59,744 nt of DNA from NCBI GenBank assembly GCA_963588905.1, contig CAVAJF010000003.1, positions 1-59,744 of the forward strand, in the 5' to 3' direction. Every line of letters starts with the position of its first letter. Position 1 is the stretch's first letter. The translations under genes were made by a program, and so were the position numbers. The notes under the pieces were generated by a model. That model was not told the origin of the DNA, did not search any database, and saw only the letters and a program-made list of their open reading frames with translations. Source of the stretch: Butyricicoccus_A sp963588905. Its GTDB lineage: Bacteria; Bacillota; Clostridia; Oscillospirales; Butyricicoccaceae. Below are positions 32,491-41,698 of this stretch, one piece after another.

Positions 32491-32536
32491 AACGGCTTAC
32501 CGTCTGGGGAGAACCGCAGAGGGTAAGCCGTTTTTT
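32491..32536 (+). terminator. Terminator, recurrent family
   Basis: AACGGCTTACC pairs with GGGTAAGCCGTT and is followed by TTTTTT. Nearly the same hairpin occurs at 47022-47058 and 54092-54136. Confidence 0.85.
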
Positions 32537-32626
32537 CTGAAATTGGGGATATATGACATATAGATAAGCATATCGCACAGCTTGCTTCCCGGAATAGATA
32601 TGCAAAAGAGTAGGGAGTGAGACCAT

Positions 32627-33235
32627 TTACTTATCAATCAAGCAAGCGGAACAGAGATAATTGTCTTCCGTCCAAGTATACATTTGTTCAGAGAGTGGGC
32701 ACGCCAGCGTGTTGATGGCAGGAAGGTCTGCAGCAAGACCTATTCCAATGCATTTGGTGTAGGCTTCTTTTTTTGTCCAAATCTCGAGAAACCGTCTGTT
32801 TTTACAATCACTCGATGCCTGCTCAACATAAGCAATTTCAAAGGGATGGAAGATGGACGGCATGAGATGCAGTGGTGCGTCGGATATGCGCTCTATATCA
32901 ACGCCTATATGACCGCTGCGAGTGATCCCAAGAAGGACAGCATTTCTAGTATGAGAAAAACTAAAATCAATGTAAGGATTGTCAGGCAGGTTGGAAGTAT
33001 CCAGATAAGGCTTATGCCAGCGTTTATTGACAAAAAGTAGGTCTTCATTTTTACAATGTAAGGCCTTTGCAAGTCCAAGTCTTGCGAGAAAGCCTGCATA
33101 GAGAGAAGTGATCTGATCTTGCTCAAACCGATAGCGTTTCACGATTTTTTGTCTATTGGAAGATAGGTAAGAAAGTAATTTGTCGCAATCACTATTCCAG
33201 TATTGCTGTGTTTGTTTCATTAGATAAAAGTCCAT
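32627..33235 (-). CDS. 4'-phosphopantetheinyl transferase, Sfp-type
   Basis: A 202-aa enzyme that attaches phosphopantetheine to carrier proteins. Motifs are FSFSHTRNAV, GVDIE (magnesium ligands) and FLEIWTKKEAYTK. It lies divergent from the biosynthetic operon, whose two carrier domains need this modification. AGGAGG lies upstream. It is AT-rich like the cluster, so it belongs to it. Confidence 0.9.
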   Translation of the reverse strand: MDFYLMKQTQQYWNSDCDKLLSYLSSNRQKIVKRYRFEQDQITSLYAGFLARLGLAKALHCKNEDLLFVNKRWHKPYLDTSNLPDNPYIDFSFSHTRNAVLLGITRSGHIGVDIERISDAPLHLMPSIFHPFEIAYVEQASSDCKNRRFLEIWTKKEAYTKCIGIGLAADLPAINTLACPLSEQMYTWTEDNYLCSACLIDK

Positions 33236-33341
33236 GTATCCTCCTGTTGATATTCTATTTTTAGATATGGCAAACTCTGTATTTATGATAATTCAAAAAG
33301 GATATTATTTCAATAGCAACTTGTTGGCTGTTATATTCCTA

Positions 33342-33417
33342 TTGACAAGCTATGTTTCATGGGATATAATAAGGGAGAATTAGCCATGACTAATATTTAA
33401 GAGTTTGTCATAGCTAA
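33342..33417 (+). promoter_or_regulatory. Cluster promoter with operator
   Basis: A consensus TTGACA (33342-33347), 17-bp spacer and TATAAT (33365-33370) 102 bp before the first gene. TTAGCCATGAC (33380-33390) is inverted at 33407-33417 with one mismatch, placed just after the transcription start, a repressor-like position. No regulator gene lies in the cluster. Confidence 0.75.
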
Positions 33418-33471
33418 CAGCTAAAATGAGTCATACTCTCTAAAGATTGGTTTGTCTGGTGGAGGCGCAAT

Positions 33472-34353
33472 ATGTTTTTATACACAATTTTGCTTGAAGA
33501 TACAGCGAAGATAGCTGTCAGTGAGGATAACTCGGATCTTTATGTACTAGAGGATATGGGGTTTTCTTATTCGGATATGAATGAACTCATTGAGGACTAT
33601 TCCGAAGAATTAAAACAGAAGATTAAGAAAGCGTTACAGAAAAAGTCTGTCAATCTGGCAGAAAAGGTGAGTCAGTGTAACTTGCTTTCCCCGATTGTTC
33701 ATCCTAAGCAAGACATTCTATGCTTAGGACTTAATTATTTTAGGGACAAAAGCGAACGTTCTGAAAGGGGGGAAGATGTTTATCCCTACAGCAGTGAAAC
33801 AGTATATTTTTCAAAAAGAGTGAATGAGGCTGTCGGACCGGATGGAAAAATCTTATCACACAGTGATATTGTGAAAAAATTAGATTATGAAGCGGAACTT
33901 GCCGTTATTTTAGGGAAAGACGCGTATCAAGTAAAACCAGAAGAGGTTCATGAGTATATATTTGGCTACAGCATCATCAATGATGTCAGTGCACGAGATC
34001 TGCAAAGTTTACATAAACAATGGTATTTTGGAAAAAGTCTTGATGGATTTACGGCTATGGGGCCATGCATTGCTACACCGGATGAAATCAAGGATGTAGA
34101 CAATTTGAGAATTACGTGCAGCGTGAATGGAGAACGAAGGCAGGATGGCAACACGGGCTTAATGATTCGTTCCATTGGACAGACAATAGCGGAATTAACA
34201 ACGGGCATGACGCTTAAGGCAGGGACGATTATTGCCATGGGAACACCTTGGGGAGCGGCGAAGAATATGGATTTTCCGGTGTTTTTAAAGAAAGGCGATG
34301 AAGTTGTCTGCTGGATTGAACAGATAGGAACACTTAGAAACAGTATTGATTAA
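33472..34353 (+). CDS. Fumarylacetoacetate hydrolase-family protein
   Basis: A 293-aa FAH-superfamily protein. LCLGLNYFRD, DYEAELAVILG (acidic metal ligands), SARDLQ and DGFTAMGP are characteristic. The family hydrolyses or decarboxylates beta-dicarbonyl-type substrates with a divalent metal. GGAGG precedes the ATG. It is the first gene of the operon; it may trim or release a beta-keto intermediate. An FAH enzyme is unusual in such a cluster. Confidence 0.85.
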   Translation: MFLYTILLEDTAKIAVSEDNSDLYVLEDMGFSYSDMNELIEDYSEELKQKIKKALQKKSVNLAEKVSQCNLLSPIVHPKQDILCLGLNYFRDKSERSERGEDVYPYSSETVYFSKRVNEAVGPDGKILSHSDIVKKLDYEAELAVILGKDAYQVKPEEVHEYIFGYSIINDVSARDLQSLHKQWYFGKSLDGFTAMGPCIATPDEIKDVDNLRITCSVNGERRQDGNTGLMIRSIGQTIAELTTGMTLKAGTIIAMGTPWGAAKNMDFPVFLKKGDEVVCWIEQIGTLRNSID

Positions 34354-34365
34354 AAGGAGAAGAAC

Positions 34366-35703
34366 ATGAAAAAGTATCGTATTGGAGCAATTACGGAAAG
34401 CATGGCGGCAACAAACTTCTATAGTCAGACACCGAAGGATAAGGCGATGATGAATTTGCCGTTTGCCCTGCATTTAAGAGGGGAAATGGATGTAAAGAGA
34501 ATGGAGAACAGCATTGCAAAAGTGATCCAGCAGAGCATGTTTCACACATATCTTTCGTTTGAAGATGGCAAGTTTTTTATGCTGGATAAGGATGCCGCGC
34601 CCTTTTCGTTAGAGAGTGAAACGGTAGAAGGAGCTTCAGAGGAAGAAAAGGTAGCGAAGGTGACGAAGGCCATAGAAGAACTTGCATTGATTCCGCTCCC
34701 ATTATTTGAGAAAGATAAGGATCAGTACTTTTTCCGGCTATACGAAATATCTGAAACGTATCATATCTTGTGCATGATTGTACATCATACATTTTTGGAT
34801 TTTGGATCGGTCATGATTGCTGTAAATGAAATATTTGCGGCATATCGTGATGCGGATTACAAGTTTCCTGCATCAGAAGACTATTCGAAATTCTCTCAGG
34901 ATGAGCTGGATTTTTGGAACACAGAGGAAGGCGCAAAAGAGGATTCCTATTGGAGCAAGCAGTTGGAAGGATTTAAATCATTTAGTCTTACAACGGAGAC
35001 GCTCGCTGAAGGGGAAGAGGAAATTTCTGAAAATCAGTGCGTAGCTGTTATAGATCGAGCTGACCTTGATAAAATGGCGAAGGAAAATAGGACGAGCGTT
35101 GCCAATATTGCCATGCTGATTATCCATATGGCTCTTGCAAAAACAGATGACCGAAATGACACGCTTGTTCAGTATGCCATCTCCAATAGATCGGATATGG
35201 AATATCGCTATTCGCTGGGCTGCCTGACAAGAATATTGTGCAATCGAGTGGCATTTGATGACAGCATGATGGTGACAGACCTTCATAAGCTCATGAGAAA
35301 GAAAATTGGCGAGGGATACCAGAACAGACGAGTTGCAGGAAAGACACCGCTCGGCTCTGTACCGTATGTCGTTGCCAATGAGGATATGGGAGATATCCAA
35401 GATACCCCGATGTTTGGCGGAAATCCGGTACAGCTTGATTTTGTGGATCTTCCAAGAAAACTGAATTTTATCGGCATGCTGATTATTCCGCTTGGACCGG
35501 ACAAAATTGGTATTGGACTGTTAACGGATATGAAAGCTTATGGAAAGCATGCGCTTGCTATCACAAAAAACATCCTGCTTGCTGAGCAGGTATTGAAGAA
35601 GTACCCGGATAAGACTTTCGGTGATTACATGAGAAGCGATATTACACTGGAGACGGTGGATAAGCTGGCAGACGCGGACAGCGCTGAATTCATCGAAATT
35701 TAA
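34366..35703 (+). CDS. Stand-alone condensation-domain-like protein
   Basis: A 445-aa protein of the chloramphenicol acetyltransferase/condensation fold. HHTFLDF at about 140-146 corresponds to the HHxxxDG active site, with the final Gly changed to Phe. The usual DFGWG latch motif was not found. Such free-standing proteins join an acyl or aminoacyl carrier thioester to an amine or alcohol. AAAGGAG lies upstream; it is 12 bp after the FAH gene. Confidence 0.78.
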   Translation: MKKYRIGAITESMAATNFYSQTPKDKAMMNLPFALHLRGEMDVKRMENSIAKVIQQSMFHTYLSFEDGKFFMLDKDAAPFSLESETVEGASEEEKVAKVTKAIEELALIPLPLFEKDKDQYFFRLYEISETYHILCMIVHHTFLDFGSVMIAVNEIFAAYRDADYKFPASEDYSKFSQDELDFWNTEEGAKEDSYWSKQLEGFKSFSLTTETLAEGEEEISENQCVAVIDRADLDKMAKENRTSVANIAMLIIHMALAKTDDRNDTLVQYAISNRSDMEYRYSLGCLTRILCNRVAFDDSMMVTDLHKLMRKKIGEGYQNRRVAGKTPLGSVPYVVANEDMGDIQDTPMFGGNPVQLDFVDLPRKLNFIGMLIIPLGPDKIGIGLLTDMKAYGKHALAITKNILLAEQVLKKYPDKTFGDYMRSDITLETVDKLADADSAEFIEI

Positions 35704-35717
35704 GGAAGGACAGAAAG

Positions 35718-38700
35718 ATGAGATACAAAGATATAGCGGTAATAGGCATGAGCGGCAGATTTGCAGATGTAAATTCTATTGCGGAATATAGAGAGCTGCT
35801 TAAGAACAAAAAGAGTGCCATTGATAAGCCGTGCAGAGAAAGATTGGATTTGATGCAGCTTCCGGAAGATGCAGATTATATGCGCTGCGGATACATCAAG
35901 GATATCGAGAGCTTTGACAATGATTTTTTTGACGTGACAAAGCGCGAAGCAAAGCTGATGAGCCCTGAACAGAGAATTAGTCTGGAATTAGTGGCCGATA
36001 CGATTCTGGATGCCGGTTATTCGCTTGAGGATTTCAGAGGTTCCCATTGCGGCGTTTATGTGGCAGACGGCGAGAGTGCGTATAATGACTTTGTTGAGAG
36101 ACAGTCGTCTGCATCCATCATAGGAAGCCAGAGCTTTATGCTGAGCGGAAGAATTGGCTATCACTTTGATTTACAGGGTGAGAATTTGTCCATCAATTCA
36201 GGTTGCTCTTCTGCGTTGGCAGCAGTACATGAAGCTTGTGAAAAACTAACCATTGGAGAAGTGGACACGGCACTTGTAGGCGGTTTGATCTTATATATTG
36301 ACGTACCCAAGGCGAAGGAAAACATGTATGACATTTTGGGCATCATGTCAAAGGACTACACCATTCATTCGTTTGGTCAGGAAGCAAATGGAACCGTTTG
36401 CGGAGAAGGCGGCGGATTTGTACTGCTCAAGCCATTAGACCGGGCGATTGCGGATGGAGATCACATTTATGGCGTCATCATGAGCGGAGCGATCAATGGA
36501 GATGGCGGACGTTGTACGAATGTGTCGATGCCAAGTGTAGAAGCACAGAGAGATGTGGTAAAAAAAGCGTGGGACGACGTAGACATAGATAAATTGACAG
36601 AGATTGAGGCGCATGGAATTGGTGCGCCGGTTGGAGATGCCGTAGAGGCGCAGGCGTATATTGATGCGGTACATGCCAAGAAAATGAAGAAGGAAAATAT
36701 CCGCGTCAGCACGGTAAAGCCAAACATTGGACACTTGTTTTCTCTGTCAGGTATGTCCTCGCTGTTGAAGGTTTTGACAGGCTATAAATACCGGGAGAGT
36801 TATCCGATTGCAGGACTGGAAACGGTAAATCCACTGATTCAATTTGAGGATGCAGGAATGGTTCCGGCCAGAAATGTACATTACTGGAATGCAGATGAAG
36901 AGAGAATGACAGGCATTAGCTGTTTTGGATTGAGCGGATGCAATACGCATGTGGTTGTAAGAAACTATCTTGCGGGCAGCCACAAGAAAAAAACACCGTC
37001 TGTTCTCAAGATCTCGGCCAAAAGCCCGGAAGCATTCGAGGATATGAAGAGGAATATCGTCAAAGCGGTATCAGAGTGCAAAGAGGAAGAACTGGCTGAT
37101 TTCATCTATACCCTCAATATTGGAAGAGATGATTACGCATACCGTGGTATGGTCAGGGTAAAGGATCAACTGCAGCTGCAAAATGACATCGAACAGCTTC
37201 GTCCGACAGAGACGGCGGAGAACAAACCGTATGTGATATTTGCGATTAAGACCGAGAATAAAGCGTGCACTGGCGGCAGCGATAAGGACTTTTCAGCAGC
37301 TTTGCCCAATATGCATGCGTATGTTTGCGATACGATCGGTTTTGCTGACATCAAGGATAAAATGGCTGTGTATAAAGCCTTGCTCGCCGCTGGAATCAAG
37401 AACAATATGATTCTCGTAGATAAAATTTTTGGCACAGCAGTGAAGTATTTGAATGGTGAGTGCCAGCGAGAGAAATTTATCGAGACGGTCGAAGAGACGG
37501 AAATCAAGCAGGGATATGCGGGCTTTTATCAGCAGATCGAGAAGAAAGCGGCGAACAGGGAGGTTATCCTCGTCGATTTTACAAAGGAAAAGGGAATGCA
37601 GGGACTGCCTGCGGCGGATAACATCCATACGTTCTATGTGTCGGAACCGGAAGAGATTGAAAAACTCTTAGTATATGCATATACCAATGGCATGGACATT
37701 GACTGGAAAGCATTGTATCAAGGAACGGATTATCAGCGAGTATCCGCTCCGACCTATCCTTTCCAGAAAAAGAGATTCTGGATTGAACCGAAAAAGAGAG
37801 GGGAAAGAGAAGAAACAAAAACAGACGCCATTCCAAACAATGCGTTTGCAAGCGCCGTGAACCAGTTTGCACAGGCTGTAGGACAGTTTGTTGGAGCGGG
37901 TCAGTTTAGGCAGCCCAATGTTCCCTATTTGGCACAGGAGCCGATGACGGTTACCAAAGAAAAGGTTGTTACGCTGGATGGAGTGAAAGCAAAGAACCTT
38001 TTTGTGTTCAAGAGTGAGCAGATGACGGATGTGGATATTAAAAAATATCCGTACAACCAAGAAGAATTCAAAAAGGTATTTGTTCCGGAAACAGCGGATA
38101 TTGACGTGGATTTCAAATTGGCGATGTACAAATGGATGAGGCAAAAGAATATTGCTGCTGATGTCATTCTCGCTGACAAGAGAGGAAAGGCCATCGTATA
38201 TTACGGTGATGGAAAATTCAGCAAGCAGCATTACAAAGAAGCGATAGACGAGCCGGTGGATGAAAATTACGATAAGGCTTTTGCGGCTATCGAGAGACTG
38301 GCAGAGGATGGCCCGGTTAATGTCTTTGATTTTGGACATTCCACAGAGTTTTCGGATCATGAGTGGAAAGGCGTTGTTCGCGTAATATCCTTGTTCCGTG
38401 AGGGAGAACTGGATCAGTTTCTGGCAGATCCGAGACCAAGATCTGTCGTTCAGTACCAGGAAACGGTAATGGCACCGGCACAGCCGACAATGGAACAGAC
38501 ATTCTCGGAACAGACCGTCTTTGCGGCTCCGGTGGTCAAACCGGATAATGAACCTGTTGCTGATACAAAGGCTGCTGATGAGCAGATGAGCGAAAAGAGT
38601 GCAGAAGTGGTTGAGGCAGAGAATTTCCTCGAAACTGTGTGGAAAAATGCGTTTAATCTGGATGGAGAAATTGGACATGATGAAGATTTCTTTGCACTGG

Positions 38701-38831
38701 GTGGTAATTCACTGATTATGCAGGCGATTTCCGGACAAATTAACGATCATTTCAACAAGAAATTCGACATTTTCGAAATTTACGATTATGAGACGATTGA
38801 AAAGCTGGCCGTTAAGATTTTGGAGGACTAA
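35718..38831 (+). CDS. Ketosynthase with eroded AT region and carrier domain
   Basis: A 1037-aa protein. Residues 1-420 are a type I ketosynthase with the Cys-His-His triad C163 (NSGCSSALA), H299 (EAHGIGAPVGD) and H339 (KPNIGHL). Residues 430-490 match the KS-AT linker. The next about 150 residues, where an acyltransferase belongs, are short and lack GHSxG, but the typical post-AT linker (APTYPFQKKRFWIE) follows at about 678-690. Residues 700-950 are unassigned. The C-terminus is a carrier domain with FFALGGNSL (Ser998). No ketoreductase, dehydratase or thioesterase is fused. Extender loading must come from elsewhere, or the KS condenses without it. Confidence 0.85.
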   Translation: MRYKDIAVIGMSGRFADVNSIAEYRELLKNKKSAIDKPCRERLDLMQLPEDADYMRCGYIKDIESFDNDFFDVTKREAKLMSPEQRISLELVADTILDAGYSLEDFRGSHCGVYVADGESAYNDFVERQSSASIIGSQSFMLSGRIGYHFDLQGENLSINSGCSSALAAVHEACEKLTIGEVDTALVGGLILYIDVPKAKENMYDILGIMSKDYTIHSFGQEANGTVCGEGGGFVLLKPLDRAIADGDHIYGVIMSGAINGDGGRCTNVSMPSVEAQRDVVKKAWDDVDIDKLTEIEAHGIGAPVGDAVEAQAYIDAVHAKKMKKENIRVSTVKPNIGHLFSLSGMSSLLKVLTGYKYRESYPIAGLETVNPLIQFEDAGMVPARNVHYWNADEERMTGISCFGLSGCNTHVVVRNYLAGSHKKKTPSVLKISAKSPEAFEDMKRNIVKAVSECKEEELADFIYTLNIGRDDYAYRGMVRVKDQLQLQNDIEQLRPTETAENKPYVIFAIKTENKACTGGSDKDFSAALPNMHAYVCDTIGFADIKDKMAVYKALLAAGIKNNMILVDKIFGTAVKYLNGECQREKFIETVEETEIKQGYAGFYQQIEKKAANREVILVDFTKEKGMQGLPAADNIHTFYVSEPEEIEKLLVYAYTNGMDIDWKALYQGTDYQRVSAPTYPFQKKRFWIEPKKRGEREETKTDAIPNNAFASAVNQFAQAVGQFVGAGQFRQPNVPYLAQEPMTVTKEKVVTLDGVKAKNLFVFKSEQMTDVDIKKYPYNQEEFKKVFVPETADIDVDFKLAMYKWMRQKNIAADVILADKRGKAIVYYGDGKFSKQHYKEAIDEPVDENYDKAFAAIERLAEDGPVNVFDFGHSTEFSDHEWKGVVRVISLFREGELDQFLADPRPRSVVQYQETVMAPAQPTMEQTFSEQTVFAAPVVKPDNEPVADTKAADEQMSEKSAEVVEAENFLETVWKNAFNLDGEIGHDEDFFALGGNSLIMQAISGQINDHFNKKFDIFEIYDYETIEKLAVKILED

Positions 38832-38837
38832 TTAGAG

Positions 38838-40922
38838 ATGATGAAAACACTACTGGATGCACTCGAGAAAAATGCCGTAACCTATGAGGATAAAGTTGCC
38901 ATTCAGACCAAGAAGGAAAGCATTACCTATCAGGAGCTGTGGGAAAAAGTCAAGAAGTACACGGGATATTTCAAGACAAAGGGAGTGAAACGAGGCGATA
39001 GAGTGATTCTCGAAGCGATTTCTGAGGTTGACTATATCGTTGCTTACCTTGCTATGCAGAGACTGGGAGCAATCACAGGTCCTGTTGAGAGAGGCGTAAA
39101 GGAAGATAAGCTGCGGTATGTTGCAGATTTGCTGGATGCCACCGTGTACATTTCAAAAAAGGATGCAAGGCTCGACACGATTCGGAATCTGTTTTATGAC
39201 ACCATTGATGAGGAAGCAGAAATTTGGAATATGGATATTGAACCGGACCCACTCGTGAGCAGCGATATTAGTGAGATTATTTTCACCACAGGAACAACGG
39301 GAAATCCTAAGGCGGCAATGCATTCTGTGGAGGGAATTTGCTGCAACACAAGCAATACAATCCATGGAATCGGGATGATGGAGACGGACTGCATTCTGCT
39401 TCCGCTGCCGCTCAACCACTCATTTGGTATGAGAGTCATGCGGTCAGCGCTGGAGATTGGTGCAACGATTGTCCTTCAAAGCGGAGCATTATTTGCGGAT
39501 GCGCTGATAGACAATATCAAGAAGTATTCCTGCAATGCGATGGCTTGTGTATCCGCAACAATGGAAAGCGTATTGAAGGAAATCGGAGAGGAGATGCTCA
39601 GTAAGGAGTTCGGCGCGCTTCGATATATTGAATTCAGTGCAGGCGCTGTTCCAAAGGGAATGAGAAAAAAATTAACCGAGCTTCTTCCGAATACGGATAT
39701 TCATAATACGTGGGGATCTTCAGAAACGGGCGGATGCCTGTTTTTGAATGTCCATGATAGACCGGATAAGATTGGTGCGGTCGGCAAAGCGTTAGAGCAT
39801 ATTACACTTGCGATCTATGACGAGGAAAAGGATACATTCCTGGAAGGAACGGGCAAGGAAATTGTCGGCAGATTGGCCATTCGGGGAGAGATGATTTTCA
39901 AGGGGTACTGGAAACAGGATGACGTTTATGCTGAAACGGTGAAAGATGGATGGTTCCGCACCAATGATCTGGTTTGGAGAGACGAAGACGACTATTACTA
40001 TATTTTGGGCCGCGCAGATGATGTCATCAATGTGGGCGGCGAAAAAATCGCTCCGTCAGAGATTGAAAATGCGGTATTTGACTATGATGGTGTAGACAGC
40101 TGTGCTTGTATCGGCATTCCGGACACAGAAGGCGTACTCGGTGAAGTGCCGTTGCTCCTCTATGTGAAGAACAAGAACAAAGAGGTGACGGAAAAAGAGC
40201 TGGCAAAGATTATTTCGTCGAAAATTGGCGTTTACAAGACACCAAAGAAATTTGTAGCGGTTGGCAGCATTCCCAAAAACTACATGAAGAAGACGGATTA
40301 TAAGAGGCTGAAAAAGATTTACAAAGAGTTAGGCGTGGAAGGATTTGCAGTGCTTGCAGAGGAGAACAATGCAGCAGAAATTTCCTATGTCCTCAACAAT
40401 GAGGTTGTAAAAACGATCTTAAACAGAAAGAGCAAGAGAAAGTTTACGGAGGACAGCGTGCCGCAGGACATTGTCGAGATGCTTGTCAAAGTGGGAGCCA
40501 GCGCACCATCCGGAAAAAATCTGCAGACGAGGAGATTTACCATTGTCAATGACAAAGAGGAAATCCAAGACTTTAAGCAGGTTGTAAAGAAGGTTGCGAG
40601 TGAAAAAGCCACCTCGTTTCATGGATTTGAAAACCCACCGTTGCTCATTCTGATTTCGAATGACCGGAGAAATAAGGATGGCATTCAGGATGTAGGCGTT
40701 GCGGCGGAAAATATCATGATTGCGGCAGAGTCTTACGGACTGGGAAGTGTTTGGCTGAATCCGCTGATGGATATTTCCGATGAGCCGACAATCAGACAGC
40801 GACTCGATGCGTACAAAATTCCAAAGAACCATATTGTTTGGGCTGTTATGGCGATTGGATGGCCTTCGGAACCGGCACCGGAATTTTACAGAAAACCGAA
40901 TGAAATTTATTATGTAAAATAA
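38838..40922 (+). CDS. Adenylation enzyme fused to a nitroreductase domain
   Basis: A 694-aa fusion. Residues 1-500 are an AMP-forming adenylation/ligase domain: FTTGTTGNPKAA (about 149-160), NTWGSSETGG (290-299), YILGRADDVINVGGEKI (388-403) and PKNYMKKTDYKR with the catalytic Lys. Residues about 515-694 are an FMN nitroreductase-fold domain (ILNRKSKRKFTED, VGASAPSGKN, GLGSVWLNP), as used for oxidising thiazolines or making double bonds in peptide pathways. There is no carrier domain, so it acts in trans on the carrier proteins. I know of no standard enzyme with just these two domains. Confidence 0.85.
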   Translation: MMKTLLDALEKNAVTYEDKVAIQTKKESITYQELWEKVKKYTGYFKTKGVKRGDRVILEAISEVDYIVAYLAMQRLGAITGPVERGVKEDKLRYVADLLDATVYISKKDARLDTIRNLFYDTIDEEAEIWNMDIEPDPLVSSDISEIIFTTGTTGNPKAAMHSVEGICCNTSNTIHGIGMMETDCILLPLPLNHSFGMRVMRSALEIGATIVLQSGALFADALIDNIKKYSCNAMACVSATMESVLKEIGEEMLSKEFGALRYIEFSAGAVPKGMRKKLTELLPNTDIHNTWGSSETGGCLFLNVHDRPDKIGAVGKALEHITLAIYDEEKDTFLEGTGKEIVGRLAIRGEMIFKGYWKQDDVYAETVKDGWFRTNDLVWRDEDDYYYILGRADDVINVGGEKIAPSEIENAVFDYDGVDSCACIGIPDTEGVLGEVPLLLYVKNKNKEVTEKELAKIISSKIGVYKTPKKFVAVGSIPKNYMKKTDYKRLKKIYKELGVEGFAVLAEENNAAEISYVLNNEVVKTILNRKSKRKFTEDSVPQDIVEMLVKVGASAPSGKNLQTRRFTIVNDKEEIQDFKQVVKKVASEKATSFHGFENPPLLILISNDRRNKDGIQDVGVAAENIMIAAESYGLGSVWLNPLMDISDEPTIRQRLDAYKIPKNHIVWAVMAIGWPSEPAPEFYRKPNEIYYVK

Positions 40923-40934
40923 AGGAGGAGCAGC

Positions 40935-41669
40935 GTGAGCAAGCGTTGGATATTACCCCATAAGGAAAATAAAAAGAGCAAGTATCGGCTGTTTTGTTTG
41001 CCTCATGCGGGGACGGGAGCATCCCTGTATGCACAATGGCAGCAATATATCGACGATGAGATAGAGATCTGCTGCATTCAGCTGCCGGGCAGAGAAAACC
41101 GGAGAAAAGAGCATCTGTGTGGCGAGCCGGATACCTTGATTGACTCGATTGCAGAGGAGATGAAGGAGTACTTGGACAAACCATTTGCCGTGTTTGGCTA
41201 TAGTATGGGCGGTATCTTAGCATATGAACTCACCATGAAAATCTATGAGAAGTTTCATGTCAAGCCGGTGAAACTGTTCATGTCAGCATCGTCGACCTTC
41301 CGAGAAAAGAAGGAGACAGAGGTGAGCGAGATGGATGAACCGCAGCTGATGGACTATATGAAACGGTCTGGCGGTGTTCCAATGGAAATCCTGCAGGACA
41401 GTGTGTACAGAAAAGAATATTTTCCGATCATTCAAAATGATTACAGGCTTGTTGAACAGTATCGCTTTCCATATAAGAAGGTTCCTTGCGAAATCGTGGC
41501 GTTCGCATCGACAGAGGACAAGGAAGTCAGCTATGAGAATGTGAGACTCATGCAGTTTTTCACGCCGAAATTCCGGTTATATCCGATGAAGGGCAATCAT
41601 TTTTTTATACGCAAAGAGTATAAAAAAATGGAGGAGATTGTATCTAGAGAGATGCTGTGCGGGGCTTGA
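40935..41669 (+). CDS. Type II thioesterase
   Basis: A 244-aa alpha/beta-hydrolase of the editing thioesterase family: LPHAGTGASLY, QLPGRENR, and FGYSMGGILAYE with Ser90 as nucleophile; KGNHFFI gives the His. These proteins clear blocked carrier proteins or release short products. AAGGAGGAG precedes a GTG start. It may be the only release enzyme in the cluster. Confidence 0.9.
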   Translation: MSKRWILPHKENKKSKYRLFCLPHAGTGASLYAQWQQYIDDEIEICCIQLPGRENRRKEHLCGEPDTLIDSIAEEMKEYLDKPFAVFGYSMGGILAYELTMKIYEKFHVKPVKLFMSASSTFREKKETEVSEMDEPQLMDYMKRSGGVPMEILQDSVYRKEYFPIIQNDYRLVEQYRFPYKKVPCEIVAFASTEDKEVSYENVRLMQFFTPKFRLYPMKGNHFFIRKEYKKMEEIVSREMLCGA

Positions 41670-41698
41670 GAGAAGGCATCATAGGAAGGAAAAGGAAG

